64,000 nt of DNA from Streptomyces griseus (GTDB lineage: Bacteria > Actinomycetota > Actinomycetes > Nanopelagicales > Nanopelagicaceae), in NCBI GenBank assembly GCA_945865365.1, contig CAMBDL010000003.1:47949-111948 (forward strand). Reading direction: 5' to 3'. The position numbers were made by a program, and so were the translations under genes. Positions 8,486-17,221 of this stretch are shown one piece after another (the stretch's first letter is position 1; every line of letters begins with the position of its first letter). The notes beneath the pieces were generated by a model that did no database searches, was not told where the DNA came from, and was given only the letters and a program-made list of their open reading frames with translations.

Positions 8486-9127
8486 ATGCGTAAGTTAGCA
8501 ACTCTTGGCACTATCTTATTTTTTGCTGTAAGCGTGATAATTGCACCTCCCGCTTCTGCTGCCGTCAAGATTAGTAATGGTGTTGCATGCACTAAATCTG
8601 GATCGATTAAAAAGACAAGCAACGGCAAATATAAGTGCGGCAAGAATCCACTATCTACTAGTAAAAAATTGACATGGCTGTCAATAGACTGTCTGACAAT
8701 GGCTAATGGTTACAACAAAGCAAAATCAATGTTACCCGCTGCAAAAATTGCAACAGATAAAACTGTCGCTAATTTTGATGCTGATATTCAAAACCAAAAA
8801 TTAGTGCTTGAAACAACGTTGGTCAAAATTGAACTTTATAAAGTTAAAATGGCGGATTCCATGGCAAAACTTGCCGCATTGAAAGCCGATACGGCAAATC
8901 TAACAAAGAATAAAAACAACATCGATTCCTACCAGCGGGCTGTAACCTCCTGGAATAGTGCTATCGCAAGTCTTACAAAGATCACAGGTCCCACTGGTGA
9001 CGTACAACGTGCGATTAATCGCATAACTAGCTTTAAAACCACAGCGCTAGCCTCTTATGGTGGAATTAAGGTCGATCTAGCAAATAGTTTAACCACCACA
9101 AAACTAATGTGTAGCAAGGGTCTCTAA
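8486..9127 (+). CDS. Small secreted protein, unknown function
   Basis: 213 residues. A clear signal peptide ends near ASA-A (about 25). The mature start has two Cys in a VACTKSGSIKK...YKCGKNP arrangement, a motif I associate with secreted proteins of this lineage. The remainder is Lys/Ala/Thr-rich and predicted helical (about 65-190), with a late Cys in TKLMCSKG and another in SIDCLT, so disulfides are possible. I chose the ATG at 8486 because GGAGG sits eight bases upstream; the in-frame GTG at 8471 overlaps that ribosome-binding site. A TACGAT hexamer at 8452-8457 may be its -10 element. Function not recognised. Confidence 0.7.
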   Translation: MRKLATLGTILFFAVSVIIAPPASAAVKISNGVACTKSGSIKKTSNGKYKCGKNPLSTSKKLTWLSIDCLTMANGYNKAKSMLPAAKIATDKTVANFDADIQNQKLVLETTLVKIELYKVKMADSMAKLAALKADTANLTKNKNNIDSYQRAVTSWNSAIASLTKITGPTGDVQRAINRITSFKTTALASYGGIKVDLANSLTTTKLMCSKGL

Positions 9128-9145
9128 AGAGCTTTCTTGTAACTA

Positions 9146-9167
9146 CCGCCTTCCATCAAGAGGGTGG
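9146..9167 (+). terminator. Possible intrinsic terminator of the secreted-protein gene
   Basis: An 8-bp stem CCGCCTTC/GAGGGTGG with two G-U pairs and a six-base loop follows the stop by about 20 bp; the downstream tract GGCTTTCCC is only weakly T-rich. Confidence 0.4.
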
Positions 9168-9202
9168 GGCTTTCCCTATGTGGATTTCTCAATACTCTGA
9201 CT

Positions 9203-9208
9203 TAGATT
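9203..9208 (+). promoter_or_regulatory. -10 element (TAGATT), leaderless promoter of the GGDEF gene
   Basis: TAGATT, six bases, then ATG at 9215; no Shine-Dalgarno upstream of the start. Confidence 0.55.
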
Positions 9209-9214
9209 GCATAG

Positions 9215-10582
9215 ATGCGCACTGCCATTATTCGAAGCATAGGAGCTGTGCTATTAATCGTGCACTGTCTGCTGAGCGTTTTTGGAAACTATAAAGGACT
9301 CTGGAGCGAACTTTTTCTTTATAACGCTATTGTGCTGTGTGCAATTTTTGTCACTGTAAATGCGCCTCGAATAACTGACCCATTCGCACAGTCGATCATC
9401 GTTGGAGCTTTAATATTCTGGCTCGTGGGTTCAGTTATCTCAAGCCTTTCAACATATGGCATCATCCCCGCCTTGTCGCCACATATATCTAACCTGGCGT
9501 ATCTACTTTTTTACCCTCCAGCAATAATCGGCATCACTCGATTAATTACACCAAGCCGGAAGCTATCTCTTTTGGAGATCTTTGACGCCTTTATCTTCGG
9601 TCTTGGATTAAGCACGTTAGGGGCCGCTCTATTTCTGAAGCCGCTATTGCCACACTTTGATGGTGATTTATTCACTAGTTTCTTTGCAATTAGTTACCCA
9701 ATCGCCGACCTGATCCTTATATCCATAACGCTTTCCCTAATCGCATCCGAAGGCTTCTCCCAAGCATCACTCATTCTTACTTGTGGAATCCTCATTTTCA
9801 CAGCTACGGATTTATTATTCCTGTGGCTCAATGTTCAGGGAAGTTACAGTTTTGGCACAGTAGTTGACGATGGATGGCTTGTTGGACTGCTCTTGATCTC
9901 AGAAAGTGCGTGGCATCAGAGTAGTGAGGGTTTGCACGAAAGGGGAATTAATCCCATCCTGATTGCATTATCAATTTTTCTTAGTGCGACATTACTTGCT
10001 GGAATAGCGCTTAAGCCAGGATACTTTCCACAATTTGTCCTATTACCCGCGGTAATTACTTTGCTACTTACTTTTATTCGAATGACAATTGCACTACGTG
10101 CTGCGAAAAACATTGGCCACGAAAGAATCCTTGCGCGAACTGATGAACTGACAGGCTTACCAAATCGACGCCGTTTGATATCAGAGATTGAAAGTTTTAT
10201 CGCTAAAGATGGCGCTCTCCTTCTTCTAGATCTCGATGGATTTAAACCAGTCAATGATGCGCATGGCCATGAAACTGGCGATAAAGTTCTGCAGCAAGTT
10301 GCCCTTAGATTCAGCCGTGCCCTACCTTCTACTGCACTTCTCGCACGATTAGGTGGCGATGAGTTTGGTGTGCTCTATGAAGGAAGCCATGAATCGGCAA
10401 TGGAGATTGCTCTAGCACTTCGTGCAACGCTGAGTTATCCATTTAGAATTAATAGCGACGAGATTCTTATCGGAGTCAGTATTGGAGTCGCAGCAAATAA
10501 TGGTGCGACGGACTTACTCAAACGCGCCGACTTGGCAATGTACCGCGCTAAACGTGAGGGTATTGGCGTATGTCAACTTTAA
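9215..10582 (+). CDS. Membrane-bound GGDEF diguanylate cyclase
   Basis: 455 residues. The first ~290 are hydrophobic, with about nine or ten transmembrane helices in a sensor of unknown ligand. The C-terminal GGDEF domain begins at ARTDELTGLPNRRRL, has LLLDLDGFKPVND, and an intact GGDEF at 380-384, so it should make c-di-GMP. The RxxD product-inhibition site that normally lies five residues before GGDEF is absent (the sequence there is PSTA). No EAL domain is attached. It is leaderless by sequence (see the -10 at 9203). Its 3' end runs 35 bp into the 3' end of the convergent photolyase gene. Confidence 0.88.
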   Translation: MRTAIIRSIGAVLLIVHCLLSVFGNYKGLWSELFLYNAIVLCAIFVTVNAPRITDPFAQSIIVGALIFWLVGSVISSLSTYGIIPALSPHISNLAYLLFYPPAIIGITRLITPSRKLSLLEIFDAFIFGLGLSTLGAALFLKPLLPHFDGDLFTSFFAISYPIADLILISITLSLIASEGFSQASLILTCGILIFTATDLLFLWLNVQGSYSFGTVVDDGWLVGLLLISESAWHQSSEGLHERGINPILIALSIFLSATLLAGIALKPGYFPQFVLLPAVITLLLTFIRMTIALRAAKNIGHERILARTDELTGLPNRRRLISEIESFIAKDGALLLLDLDGFKPVNDAHGHETGDKVLQQVALRFSRALPSTALLARLGGDEFGVLYEGSHESAMEIALALRATLSYPFRINSDEILIGVSIGVAANNGATDLLKRADLAMYRAKREGIGVCQL

Positions 10583-11912
10583 TCTCTTTCAGGCGCGCTA
10601 GTGATTCAAGTCGCTCAAGCCCATGATCCACAATTCGCTGCGGATATGAAATATCGATCTGATGCAACCAGGGTTCATGAATCTGTGCGGCGGGTAAGTG
10701 AGCTAGTTCAGGAATATATCTACGGATGTAGTCGCCATTCTCATCAAAGCGCTTACCTTGTTCTACTGGATTAAAGACACGGTAGTACGGTGAGGCATCG
10801 GTACCAGTGCCTGCTGTCCACTGCCAACCGTGAGCATTTGAAGCTACATCGTAATCAACTAAGTGTTCCATGAAGAAATCTGCGCCCAGCTGCCATTCAA
10901 GGTGTAAATCCTTAACTAAAAATGAGGCTACCACCATGCGTGTGCGGTTATGCATCCACCCTTCCTGCACGAGTTGGCGCATTGCAGCATCTACAAATGG
11001 GTACCCTGTCTTTCCAGCTTTCCACGCTTCGAATTTTTCATCTGGCTGGTTGTAACGCATATCCGCAAAGCGTGGTGCATAATAATTTTTTTCGGTTCCA
11101 GGATTATTGAAAAGTACGTCGGCATAAAACTCACGCCAGGCAATCTCTTTACGAAACACATCGTGAGCTTTGCTTTCACCAAGATCAACTAACAAGGTTC
11201 GTGGATGTATTTCGCCCCACTTCAAATGTGCACCAAGCTTGCTGGTTCCATCTATGCCTGGAATATTGCGGCTCTCGTCATAACTATCGAGTCCATTTTT
11301 CTTAAAGTATGCCCATCGTGCCAACGCCGCTTTTTCACCAGCTACTGAAATTCTTGTTCCTTCTGGAATTTTCCAATCCGGAAAATTTCTATCGCGCTCA
11401 GTTGGAGTTGCGCACTGTATATTCTTTGGTGCCGCAACTGGCTTACGCCACCCATGCACGCACCAGGCGCGATAAAAAGGGGTGTACACCTTGTACGGTG
11501 TCGAATCACTTGGTTTCAGGACCCTGCCTGGTGCAACTGCGTACGGGCTTCCTGTTGAAATAAGTGGAATCCCTGCAGCTGCAACTCCTTCATCGCGCGC
11601 AACTCCATAGGGCTCATACTCTTTAGAAATATGCACTGCTGAAGCGTTGTAGCGTTGTAGCAAACTCTGCAATACGTCTACCTGATTACCCACCATCACA
11701 TGCAATGAGTTACCTAATGAATCATCCAAAGCTCGAAGTGATGCTCCTAGGTAGGCTAAACGCTTACTCCCTGATTCATCAATCAAATTCTTATCTAGAA
11801 TAAATACTGGAACTACTTCATCACTACTTGCGATAGCCTCTAAAAGTGCAGGGTGATCAGTGATTCGGAGGTCACGACGAAACCAGATAATGCTTCTTTT
11901 AGGCCCAGACAT
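10548..11912 (-). CDS. phr: Deoxyribodipyrimidine photolyase (cryptochrome/photolyase family)
   Basis: 454 residues. N-terminal antenna domain (IIWFRRDLRITDHPAL), then the helical FAD domain with WREFYADVL, GYPFVDAAMRQL, GWMHNRTRMVVASFLVKDL and the DYDVASNAHGWQWTAGTGTDASPYYR block that shapes the lesion pocket. This is the class I CPD photolyase pattern: light-driven reversal of pyrimidine dimers, fitting a sunlit habitat. It is divergent from the esterase gene, with only 17 bp between start codons. A TTAAAT hexamer six bases before the ATG suggests a leaderless transcript. Confidence 0.92.
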   Translation of the reverse strand: MSGPKRSIIWFRRDLRITDHPALLEAIASSDEVVPVFILDKNLIDESGSKRLAYLGASLRALDDSLGNSLHVMVGNQVDVLQSLLQRYNASAVHISKEYEPYGVARDEGVAAAGIPLISTGSPYAVAPGRVLKPSDSTPYKVYTPFYRAWCVHGWRKPVAAPKNIQCATPTERDRNFPDWKIPEGTRISVAGEKAALARWAYFKKNGLDSYDESRNIPGIDGTSKLGAHLKWGEIHPRTLLVDLGESKAHDVFRKEIAWREFYADVLFNNPGTEKNYYAPRFADMRYNQPDEKFEAWKAGKTGYPFVDAAMRQLVQEGWMHNRTRMVVASFLVKDLHLEWQLGADFFMEHLVDYDVASNAHGWQWTAGTGTDASPYYRVFNPVEQGKRFDENGDYIRRYIPELAHLPAAQIHEPWLHQIDISYPQRIVDHGLERLESLARLKEIKVDIRQYPHV

Positions 11913-11915
11913 GGG

Positions 11916-11924
11916 TAGATTTAA
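11916..11924. promoter_or_regulatory. Overlapping divergent -10 elements (phr / esterase)
   Basis: Plus strand: TAGATT at 11916-11921, eight bases before the esterase ATG at 11930. Minus strand: TTAAAT at 11924-11919, six bases before the phr ATG at 11912. The two hexamers share three base pairs and the start codons are 18 bp apart, so both mRNAs would be leaderless. TTAAAT is an imperfect -10. Confidence 0.4.
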
Positions 11925-11929
11925 CCATT

Positions 11930-12745
11930 ATGAATGAGATTAAGCGCTTTCAAATCCGCGGAGTTCCGGGAGAAGTTAAACGCGTTCGCTTCGGTGATAG
12001 AACCGTTGATTATTGGCTGCCAAAGCAGGAGCCAGAGCATCTGCTGATTGCCCATGACGGGCAGAATATTTTTGATGGAACTACATCTACTCACCGCCAC
12101 CAAACGTGGCAGATGGCCCAATCAGCGCTAAGAGTGAGTAAATCCTTAAACATCAATCCTCCGGCAATTATCGGAGTCTGGCACAGTCAATCAAAGGAGA
12201 ATCCATGGGGACGCGGAAAGGATCTCACTCCTGCACGATATTTTCGTGAGGGTCTTCCTGTACATACAGACTTCGCTGATATTTTAGTTGCTGATCAATT
12301 AGAGAGTGATCAGTATTTAGCAACTATCTTTAATGAAATCATTCCGGCAATCGCTCCTCGTGTATCACCTACACATACAGCGATGATCGGTTCTAGCATG
12401 GGCGGTTTAGCTACTTTGTATGCAATCGGGGAAAATCCACATATGTTCAATACAGCGTTAGCGCTTTCACCACATTGGCCCTTTGCAGGTAATGGATTAG
12501 TAGAAAAAACGATTTCGTCACTGCCAGCACCAGGAAGCCACAAAATCTGGATGAGTCACGGCACGAAAGGTTTGGACTCCGCCTACGCACCATTTCAAAT
12601 CTATGCAGATCAACTTCTTCGTGCTCGCGGTTACCAATCCCATGACTTTAAAAGCAAGGTGTACAACCGCAGTGGACATAATGAACGTTCATGGGCTAAG
12701 TATTTAGATCAACCACTGCGCTTCTGGTTAGATGGTAAAAATTAA
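11930..12745 (+). CDS. Esterase/enterochelin-esterase-like alpha/beta hydrolase
   Basis: 271 residues of the Esterase_D/IroE-like family: DYWLPKQEPEHLLIAHDGQNIFD near the N-terminus, nucleophile elbow GSSMGG at 154-159 (Ser156) and a late His in SGHNERSW. No signal peptide is seen, so it is probably cytosolic. Substrate unknown. Its stop (12743-12745) overlaps the stop region of the convergent amylase gene by four bases. It shares its promoter region with the photolyase gene, but a functional link is not obvious. Confidence 0.8.
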   Translation: MNEIKRFQIRGVPGEVKRVRFGDRTVDYWLPKQEPEHLLIAHDGQNIFDGTTSTHRHQTWQMAQSALRVSKSLNINPPAIIGVWHSQSKENPWGRGKDLTPARYFREGLPVHTDFADILVADQLESDQYLATIFNEIIPAIAPRVSPTHTAMIGSSMGGLATLYAIGENPHMFNTALALSPHWPFAGNGLVEKTISSLPAPGSHKIWMSHGTKGLDSAYAPFQIYADQLLRARGYQSHDFKSKVYNRSGHNERSWAKYLDQPLRFWLDGKN

Positions 12746-14700
12746 TATTTATAAGGCGCTGGAACTGTAAACTTGGCAATTGGTAGGGTGGCATGGGCAC
12801 CCAGCGAGTTAGTTGTCACGGCCTTAATCTCAATTTTCTTCTTCCCAAACTCCACGGGATCAAGAAAAATGCTATATGGCGCGCCTGTATCTATCCCTTG
12901 AGAGATCCATTTGCTTGTGCCAAGAACTCTGGTAAAGAATTCAACTGATAACAAATCTACTGAACTAACTCCCGCTCTTACTCTATAAAAGCCCGTTAGA
13001 TCATCGGTCCGAATCGATAATTTGCTAACTTTTACCGCTCCCATATCGATTGCTTTTGATGCTTTAAATACCACCGTAGAGAGTGCTGGTACGGTAAAGC
13101 TCACTTTATTTATTTTTGATGTGGCTACTGATTGACCGAGTAATAATTGCCAATCGGAGTTTGATGTAGCTGTAGCGACTTCTACAGTTTCATCGGAATC
13201 AGAGTTATTAAAGGCCACTATATACTCACGATTTTCAGCGGCCTCCTTCTTTGATATAACAAAGAGGGCATTCTTAGAATAACGCTGAAGCATTACGCCA
13301 TTAGCTAAACCTGGATTAGTGCGGCGCAACTCTGAAATCTCTTTTAAGTAAGTTGCAATCGGGCTGATATGTGTTAACTGAAATGAGTCACCAGTACCTA
13401 CTGGTGGAGTTCCGATGCGATTTTCTTTCTTCCAAATCTCCACTTGCGTAGCAAACATGTCTTGTCGCGCCATTTGATCTGAGCCATTATTTGTGCCAGT
13501 CATTCCAACTTCATCACCATAATATACAACTGGAATTCCACGTGAAAAATACATTAATGCATTCGCTAAATTCACTCTTGGCAATAACTGACCGGCAGGT
13601 TGCAATCGCTTACGATCAAGAATAAAGCCAAGGCGACCTACATCATGGTTTCCTAAAAATGTAACTAAATTACTAGCTGAAGATGTTGGGCTGGTGTAAT
13701 AATCATCATTTTCAAAGAGCATGGAAAGCGTTGGCGCATTGGAATATCCTGATGCGTACTCTGTTGCACCAGCTTGGAATGGAAAATCTAAGACCGTTTG
13801 GATCTTGTTGCGACGCACATATTCCATGAGGTTAAATGTGTTGTAGTCATACACTTCACCAAAGATAGTGAAATCCTTAATACCTACGCTCGTTGCAGCG
13901 CTGTGTATTTGTGGTGACCAATTCTTAAAGAAGTTATCGTCTACATGCTTGGCTGTATCGACTCTAAAGCCAGAGATTCCATAATCTGTGAGCCACTTTG
14001 AGTACACCTGCGCCCAGCCCTGCCACACTTGTGGTTTTTCGGTAGCTAGATCATCGAGACCATAGAAATCTCCAAGTTTGTTGCAGTTGCCCTCTCCCCA
14101 ACAACGGCCTATGTCGCCAACATTGTGGTAATTATTCAGGTTATTGAGCCAAGCGGGCTTCTTGGCACTCTTTGACTCTTCAGGAATATATGCCTGCGTA
14201 CCGCGATACTTAATAACATCACCAGTGTGGTTAGTGACAATGTCTAAGATTATTTTTAAATCTAGCTTTTTAGCGCATGCAGCAAAATTCGACATATCTG
14301 CATTACTTCCTAGGTGTGGATCTACATTGAGAAAATCAACACCCCAGTAGCCGTGATAGCCAGATCCTGCACTAATCGCTTCCTGTTGTGTAACAACAGG
14401 AGTTAACCACACTGCAGTAAAACCTAAGGCTTTAATCCGGGCCAAACCATCATCTCCCGGCAGGCATGTTCCTGTTAAGCCTTTCAAATCTCCACCATGG
14501 TTAAAAGCTGTCAGCGTCTCGTTAAATCCACCAATATTATTATTACTTTTATCTCCATCTTTATATCGATCGGGCATAACAAAGTAAATTAAATCTTTTG
14601 CCAAACCAACCTTGGGAGATTTAACCGTGGCGCCATAAGAAAGGGTTGAAATAGATAAGAGTGCACAAATAAATAGCGCAACAGCGCCTTTGCGCTTCAC
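12742..14700 (-). CDS. Secreted alpha-amylase family glycoside hydrolase (GH13)
   Basis: 652 residues with a signal peptide (about 1-23). GH13 barrel motifs: IVTNHTGD (about 154-161), GFRVDTAKH with nucleophile Asp248, FGEVYD with acid/base Glu282, and LGNHD with Asp353. The C-terminal ~200 residues form a beta domain and a FN3/Ig-like module. It starts with GTG two bases after the malG stop, making it the last gene of malE-malF-malG-amy. The role is extracellular or wall-associated breakdown of alpha-glucans to maltodextrins for the adjacent importer. Confidence 0.9.
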   Translation of the reverse strand: MKRKGAVALFICALLSISTLSYGATVKSPKVGLAKDLIYFVMPDRYKDGDKSNNNIGGFNETLTAFNHGGDLKGLTGTCLPGDDGLARIKALGFTAVWLTPVVTQQEAISAGSGYHGYWGVDFLNVDPHLGSNADMSNFAACAKKLDLKIILDIVTNHTGDVIKYRGTQAYIPEESKSAKKPAWLNNLNNYHNVGDIGRCWGEGNCNKLGDFYGLDDLATEKPQVWQGWAQVYSKWLTDYGISGFRVDTAKHVDDNFFKNWSPQIHSAATSVGIKDFTIFGEVYDYNTFNLMEYVRRNKIQTVLDFPFQAGATEYASGYSNAPTLSMLFENDDYYTSPTSSASNLVTFLGNHDVGRLGFILDRKRLQPAGQLLPRVNLANALMYFSRGIPVVYYGDEVGMTGTNNGSDQMARQDMFATQVEIWKKENRIGTPPVGTGDSFQLTHISPIATYLKEISELRRTNPGLANGVMLQRYSKNALFVISKKEAAENREYIVAFNNSDSDETVEVATATSNSDWQLLLGQSVATSKINKVSFTVPALSTVVFKASKAIDMGAVKVSKLSIRTDDLTGFYRVRAGVSSVDLLSVEFFTRVLGTSKWISQGIDTGAPYSIFLDPVEFGKKKIEIKAVTTNSLGAHATLPIAKFTVPAPYKY

Positions 14701-14702
14701 CG

Positions 14703-15554
14703 TTAGCCCTTTACTGAACCGGCAGTTAGCCCATTCACAATGTACTTTTGAAGTGATAAGAAGATAATGACGATTGGAATCGAAGCCAGGATTGATCCAG
14801 CTGCAAAAGCTCCCCAGTTGGATGCATATTGACCGCCGATGAACTGCTGTAAGCCAACGGCAACGGTACGCCCCTGCATCTCGACCAAGAATAATCGCGC
14901 GACAATAAACTCATTGAAGGTTCCAATAAAACTCAACAAACACACAACAGCTAGCACTGGAGTTGCAAGTGGAATAAAAATTAACCAATAAGTCTGAACT
15001 GGACTAGCACCATCGATCTTCGCGGCTTCATCGAGCTCAGCAGGAATCGAATCTACGAAGCCCTTAAGCAGCCAGATATTCACACCCATCGAGCCACCTA
15101 AGTAGACAAGAATCAAACCGGCTTGGCTACCAAGGCCAATACTTGGAGCAAACGAGTAAACGCGTTCCATGATTACGTACACAGCAGAGAGAGCTAAAAC
15201 CGCTGGAAACATCTGGACTAGTAGAAGTAATTGAATGCCGAATTTCTTGCCTTTAAACTTCAGGCGACTAAATGCAAAAGCTGAGGCTGCACCGATAACT
15301 ACTGAACTGATCGCCACTACCGAAGCAATAATTAGAGAGTTCTTCACCCACGACAAGTATGGAATCTTGGGCGATGAAAAGAGCATCTTGTAGTTTTCCC
15401 ACGAAATTTCTCTTGGTAGGAAGGAGCTTAACTGAAGGCTTCCACCCGAACTAAACGAGGATAAGACCACCAAATAGAGTGGAAATATCGCAAAAAGACA
15501 CATAGAGGTTGCAAATGCGTGACGCCACAGATTTTCTCTCAGCCACTTATTCAT
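14703..15554 (-). CDS. malG: Maltodextrin ABC transporter permease MalG-like
   Basis: 283 residues, six helices. The EAA loop that contacts the ATPase reads ELDEAAKIDGASP, and the C-terminus VNGLTAGSVKG matches MalG-type permeases. The start overlaps the malF stop by ATGA. No ATPase gene is in the operon or elsewhere in the window, so a shared MsiK-type ATPase encoded elsewhere probably powers it, as is known for many actinobacterial sugar importers. Confidence 0.9.
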   Translation of the reverse strand: MNKWLRENLWRHAFATSMCLFAIFPLYLVVLSSFSSGGSLQLSSFLPREISWENYKMLFSSPKIPYLSWVKNSLIIASVVAISSVVIGAASAFAFSRLKFKGKKFGIQLLLLVQMFPAVLALSAVYVIMERVYSFAPSIGLGSQAGLILVYLGGSMGVNIWLLKGFVDSIPAELDEAAKIDGASPVQTYWLIFIPLATPVLAVVCLLSFIGTFNEFIVARLFLVEMQGRTVAVGLQQFIGGQYASNWGAFAAGSILASIPIVIIFLSLQKYIVNGLTAGSVKG

Positions 15555-17089
15555 CCGAAGGTCTCCATAACTTTAGATTTACGCAGTCCATAGAATGAAA
15601 TTGACGCTATGAGTAAGAAAATAATGACCGAGATTGCGCTGGCCAAACCAAAGTCATTCATACCGGTACCAAATGCGATTTGATATGTGTAGCTAATCAA
15701 AATATCTGTGGCGCCAGCAATTTCACCATCTAAGGTATCTCTTGGACCACCGCCAGTCAAAAGATAAATTAGGTTGAAGTTATTAAAATTAAAAGCAAAA
15801 GATGCAATAAGTAATGGGGACAAAATCTGTAAAAGAAGCGGCAAAGTTATTCGTCTAAATACCTGACGTGGATTTGCGCCATCAATAGCTGCCGCCTCTA
15901 ATAGCTCTGATGGAATCGCTTGCAAAGAGCCAGAGCAGATCAGATAGAAGTACGGGAAACCGAGCCATAGGTTTACCAGCAGCACTGCAGCACGCGCGAA
16001 GGTTGCGCTAGAGAACCAAGCGATATTAGTATTTAAAATATTATTGATGGCACCAAATTCAGAGTCAAACATTCCCGCCCAAATCAAAATACTCATGATA
16101 CTTGGCATGGCATAGGGCAGAATCAAAATTGAACGATAAATACGTCGCCCGCGCATCTTACGATTGAGTGCTAAAGCCAAGAGCAGACCAAGGGCGAAGG
16201 TACTTAATACGGTAAGTGAGGCAAAAACTACGGTCCAAATGAAGACTTTGATAAGAGGTGTGCGAGCACGGGAATCTGTGACCAGCTTTGTGTAATTTTC
16301 AAACCAAATAGGTGAACGCCAACCAGGTGCTAATACTTTTTCAGGATTATTTTCCAAGGCAAAGTTACCTCTGCCATTATTTATGTACGTCTCTCCCGTG
16401 ATGATGTTCTTCATTGTGTCTGAAGCCGCGTCATAAGCGATTGTCTGCCTAAATACAGCTCCAACGCCTTGACCCTCAATTTTTATGTAATAACCATCTT
16501 GGTACTTATATCTAATCTTTGAATATGCATCGTTTATGGCTAATTCATCGTCAGAAATAACTGTGAAATCAGGGGCAGTGGTGGCAACGCCATACTCATT
16601 AACTGTGAGCGTGGATGCATCGAGCTCTCTTATCGCATCTTCTGTTGATACAAAGAATCGTGTGTTGACAATATCTGAGACTAAAACTGCATAGTTACCG
16701 CTGGAGTCTTTGCCAGAGACAAGATCGAAAGTAGTTTGGTTGGTATCGGGTTCAACTCCCAGGATTAAGGCTTGCTCGATTGAGGCTTCCTTAGAGATGT
16801 AGTTGCCTGTTTGGTAGTTGAATGTAGACATTATGACTGTGAAAATAATCGGCGCAATAACAAAGGCGATGAAAAAAAGAATTCCCGGAATAAAGAATTT
16901 AAGTGGAATCGAAAACTTTGTAAAATAAGTAAAATTAAGCGCGAGGACGGCAATAAGTAAAAAAGCACCGATTGCTATCTCACCAGAAGCAAATGCGCTC
17001 TGTGTTAAAAGCGTTAATATCGCAGTAGTTCCCGCAAGCATTACTATCTTGAGAGCGAGTGCAAACTTGCCTCTAAAAATACTGCTCAC
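15551..17089 (-). CDS. malF: Maltodextrin ABC transporter permease MalF-like with large P2-type loop
   Basis: 512 residues. Three N-terminal helices (about 10-100) are followed by a ~170-residue polar region (about 100-270) and then five helices with the EAA loop ELLEAAAIDGANPRQ. The C-terminus (FNFNNFNLIYLLTGGGP, QDFGLA-like segment NDFGLASAISVIIFLL) is close in pattern to enterobacterial MalF, as is the overall length. The long polar region sits where E. coli MalF has the periplasmic P2 domain that grips MalE. Start is GTG at 17089. It is separated from malE by a strong stem-loop. Confidence 0.88.
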   Translation of the reverse strand: MSSIFRGKFALALKIVMLAGTTAILTLLTQSAFASGEIAIGAFLLIAVLALNFTYFTKFSIPLKFFIPGILFFIAFVIAPIIFTVIMSTFNYQTGNYISKEASIEQALILGVEPDTNQTTFDLVSGKDSSGNYAVLVSDIVNTRFFVSTEDAIRELDASTLTVNEYGVATTAPDFTVISDDELAINDAYSKIRYKYQDGYYIKIEGQGVGAVFRQTIAYDAASDTMKNIITGETYINNGRGNFALENNPEKVLAPGWRSPIWFENYTKLVTDSRARTPLIKVFIWTVVFASLTVLSTFALGLLLALALNRKMRGRRIYRSILILPYAMPSIMSILIWAGMFDSEFGAINNILNTNIAWFSSATFARAAVLLVNLWLGFPYFYLICSGSLQAIPSELLEAAAIDGANPRQVFRRITLPLLLQILSPLLIASFAFNFNNFNLIYLLTGGGPRDTLDGEIAGATDILISYTYQIAFGTGMNDFGLASAISVIIFLLIASISFYGLRKSKVMETFG

Positions 17090-17136
17090 TGTGTTACCGC
17101 TTCCCTGTTAATCAAATGTGCAGAGTGTGAAAGTAG

Positions 17137-17169
17137 TAGCGTGGGCGGGAATGAATCCCGCCCACGCTA
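17137..17169 (-). terminator. Intergenic stem-loop between malE and malF
   Basis: A perfect 14-bp stem (17137-17150 with 17156-17169, arms TAGCGTGGGCGGGA and its complement) with a five-base ATGAA loop. There is no clean T-tract after it on the minus strand, so it more likely acts as a partial terminator or 3' stabiliser that keeps malE mRNA more abundant than malFG, a common arrangement for binding-protein genes. Confidence 0.65.
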
Positions 17170-17221
17170 ATGAACTTTTAGGCCATGAAAGTTTTAACTC
17201 TCATGCTCCAAGAGAAATCTC

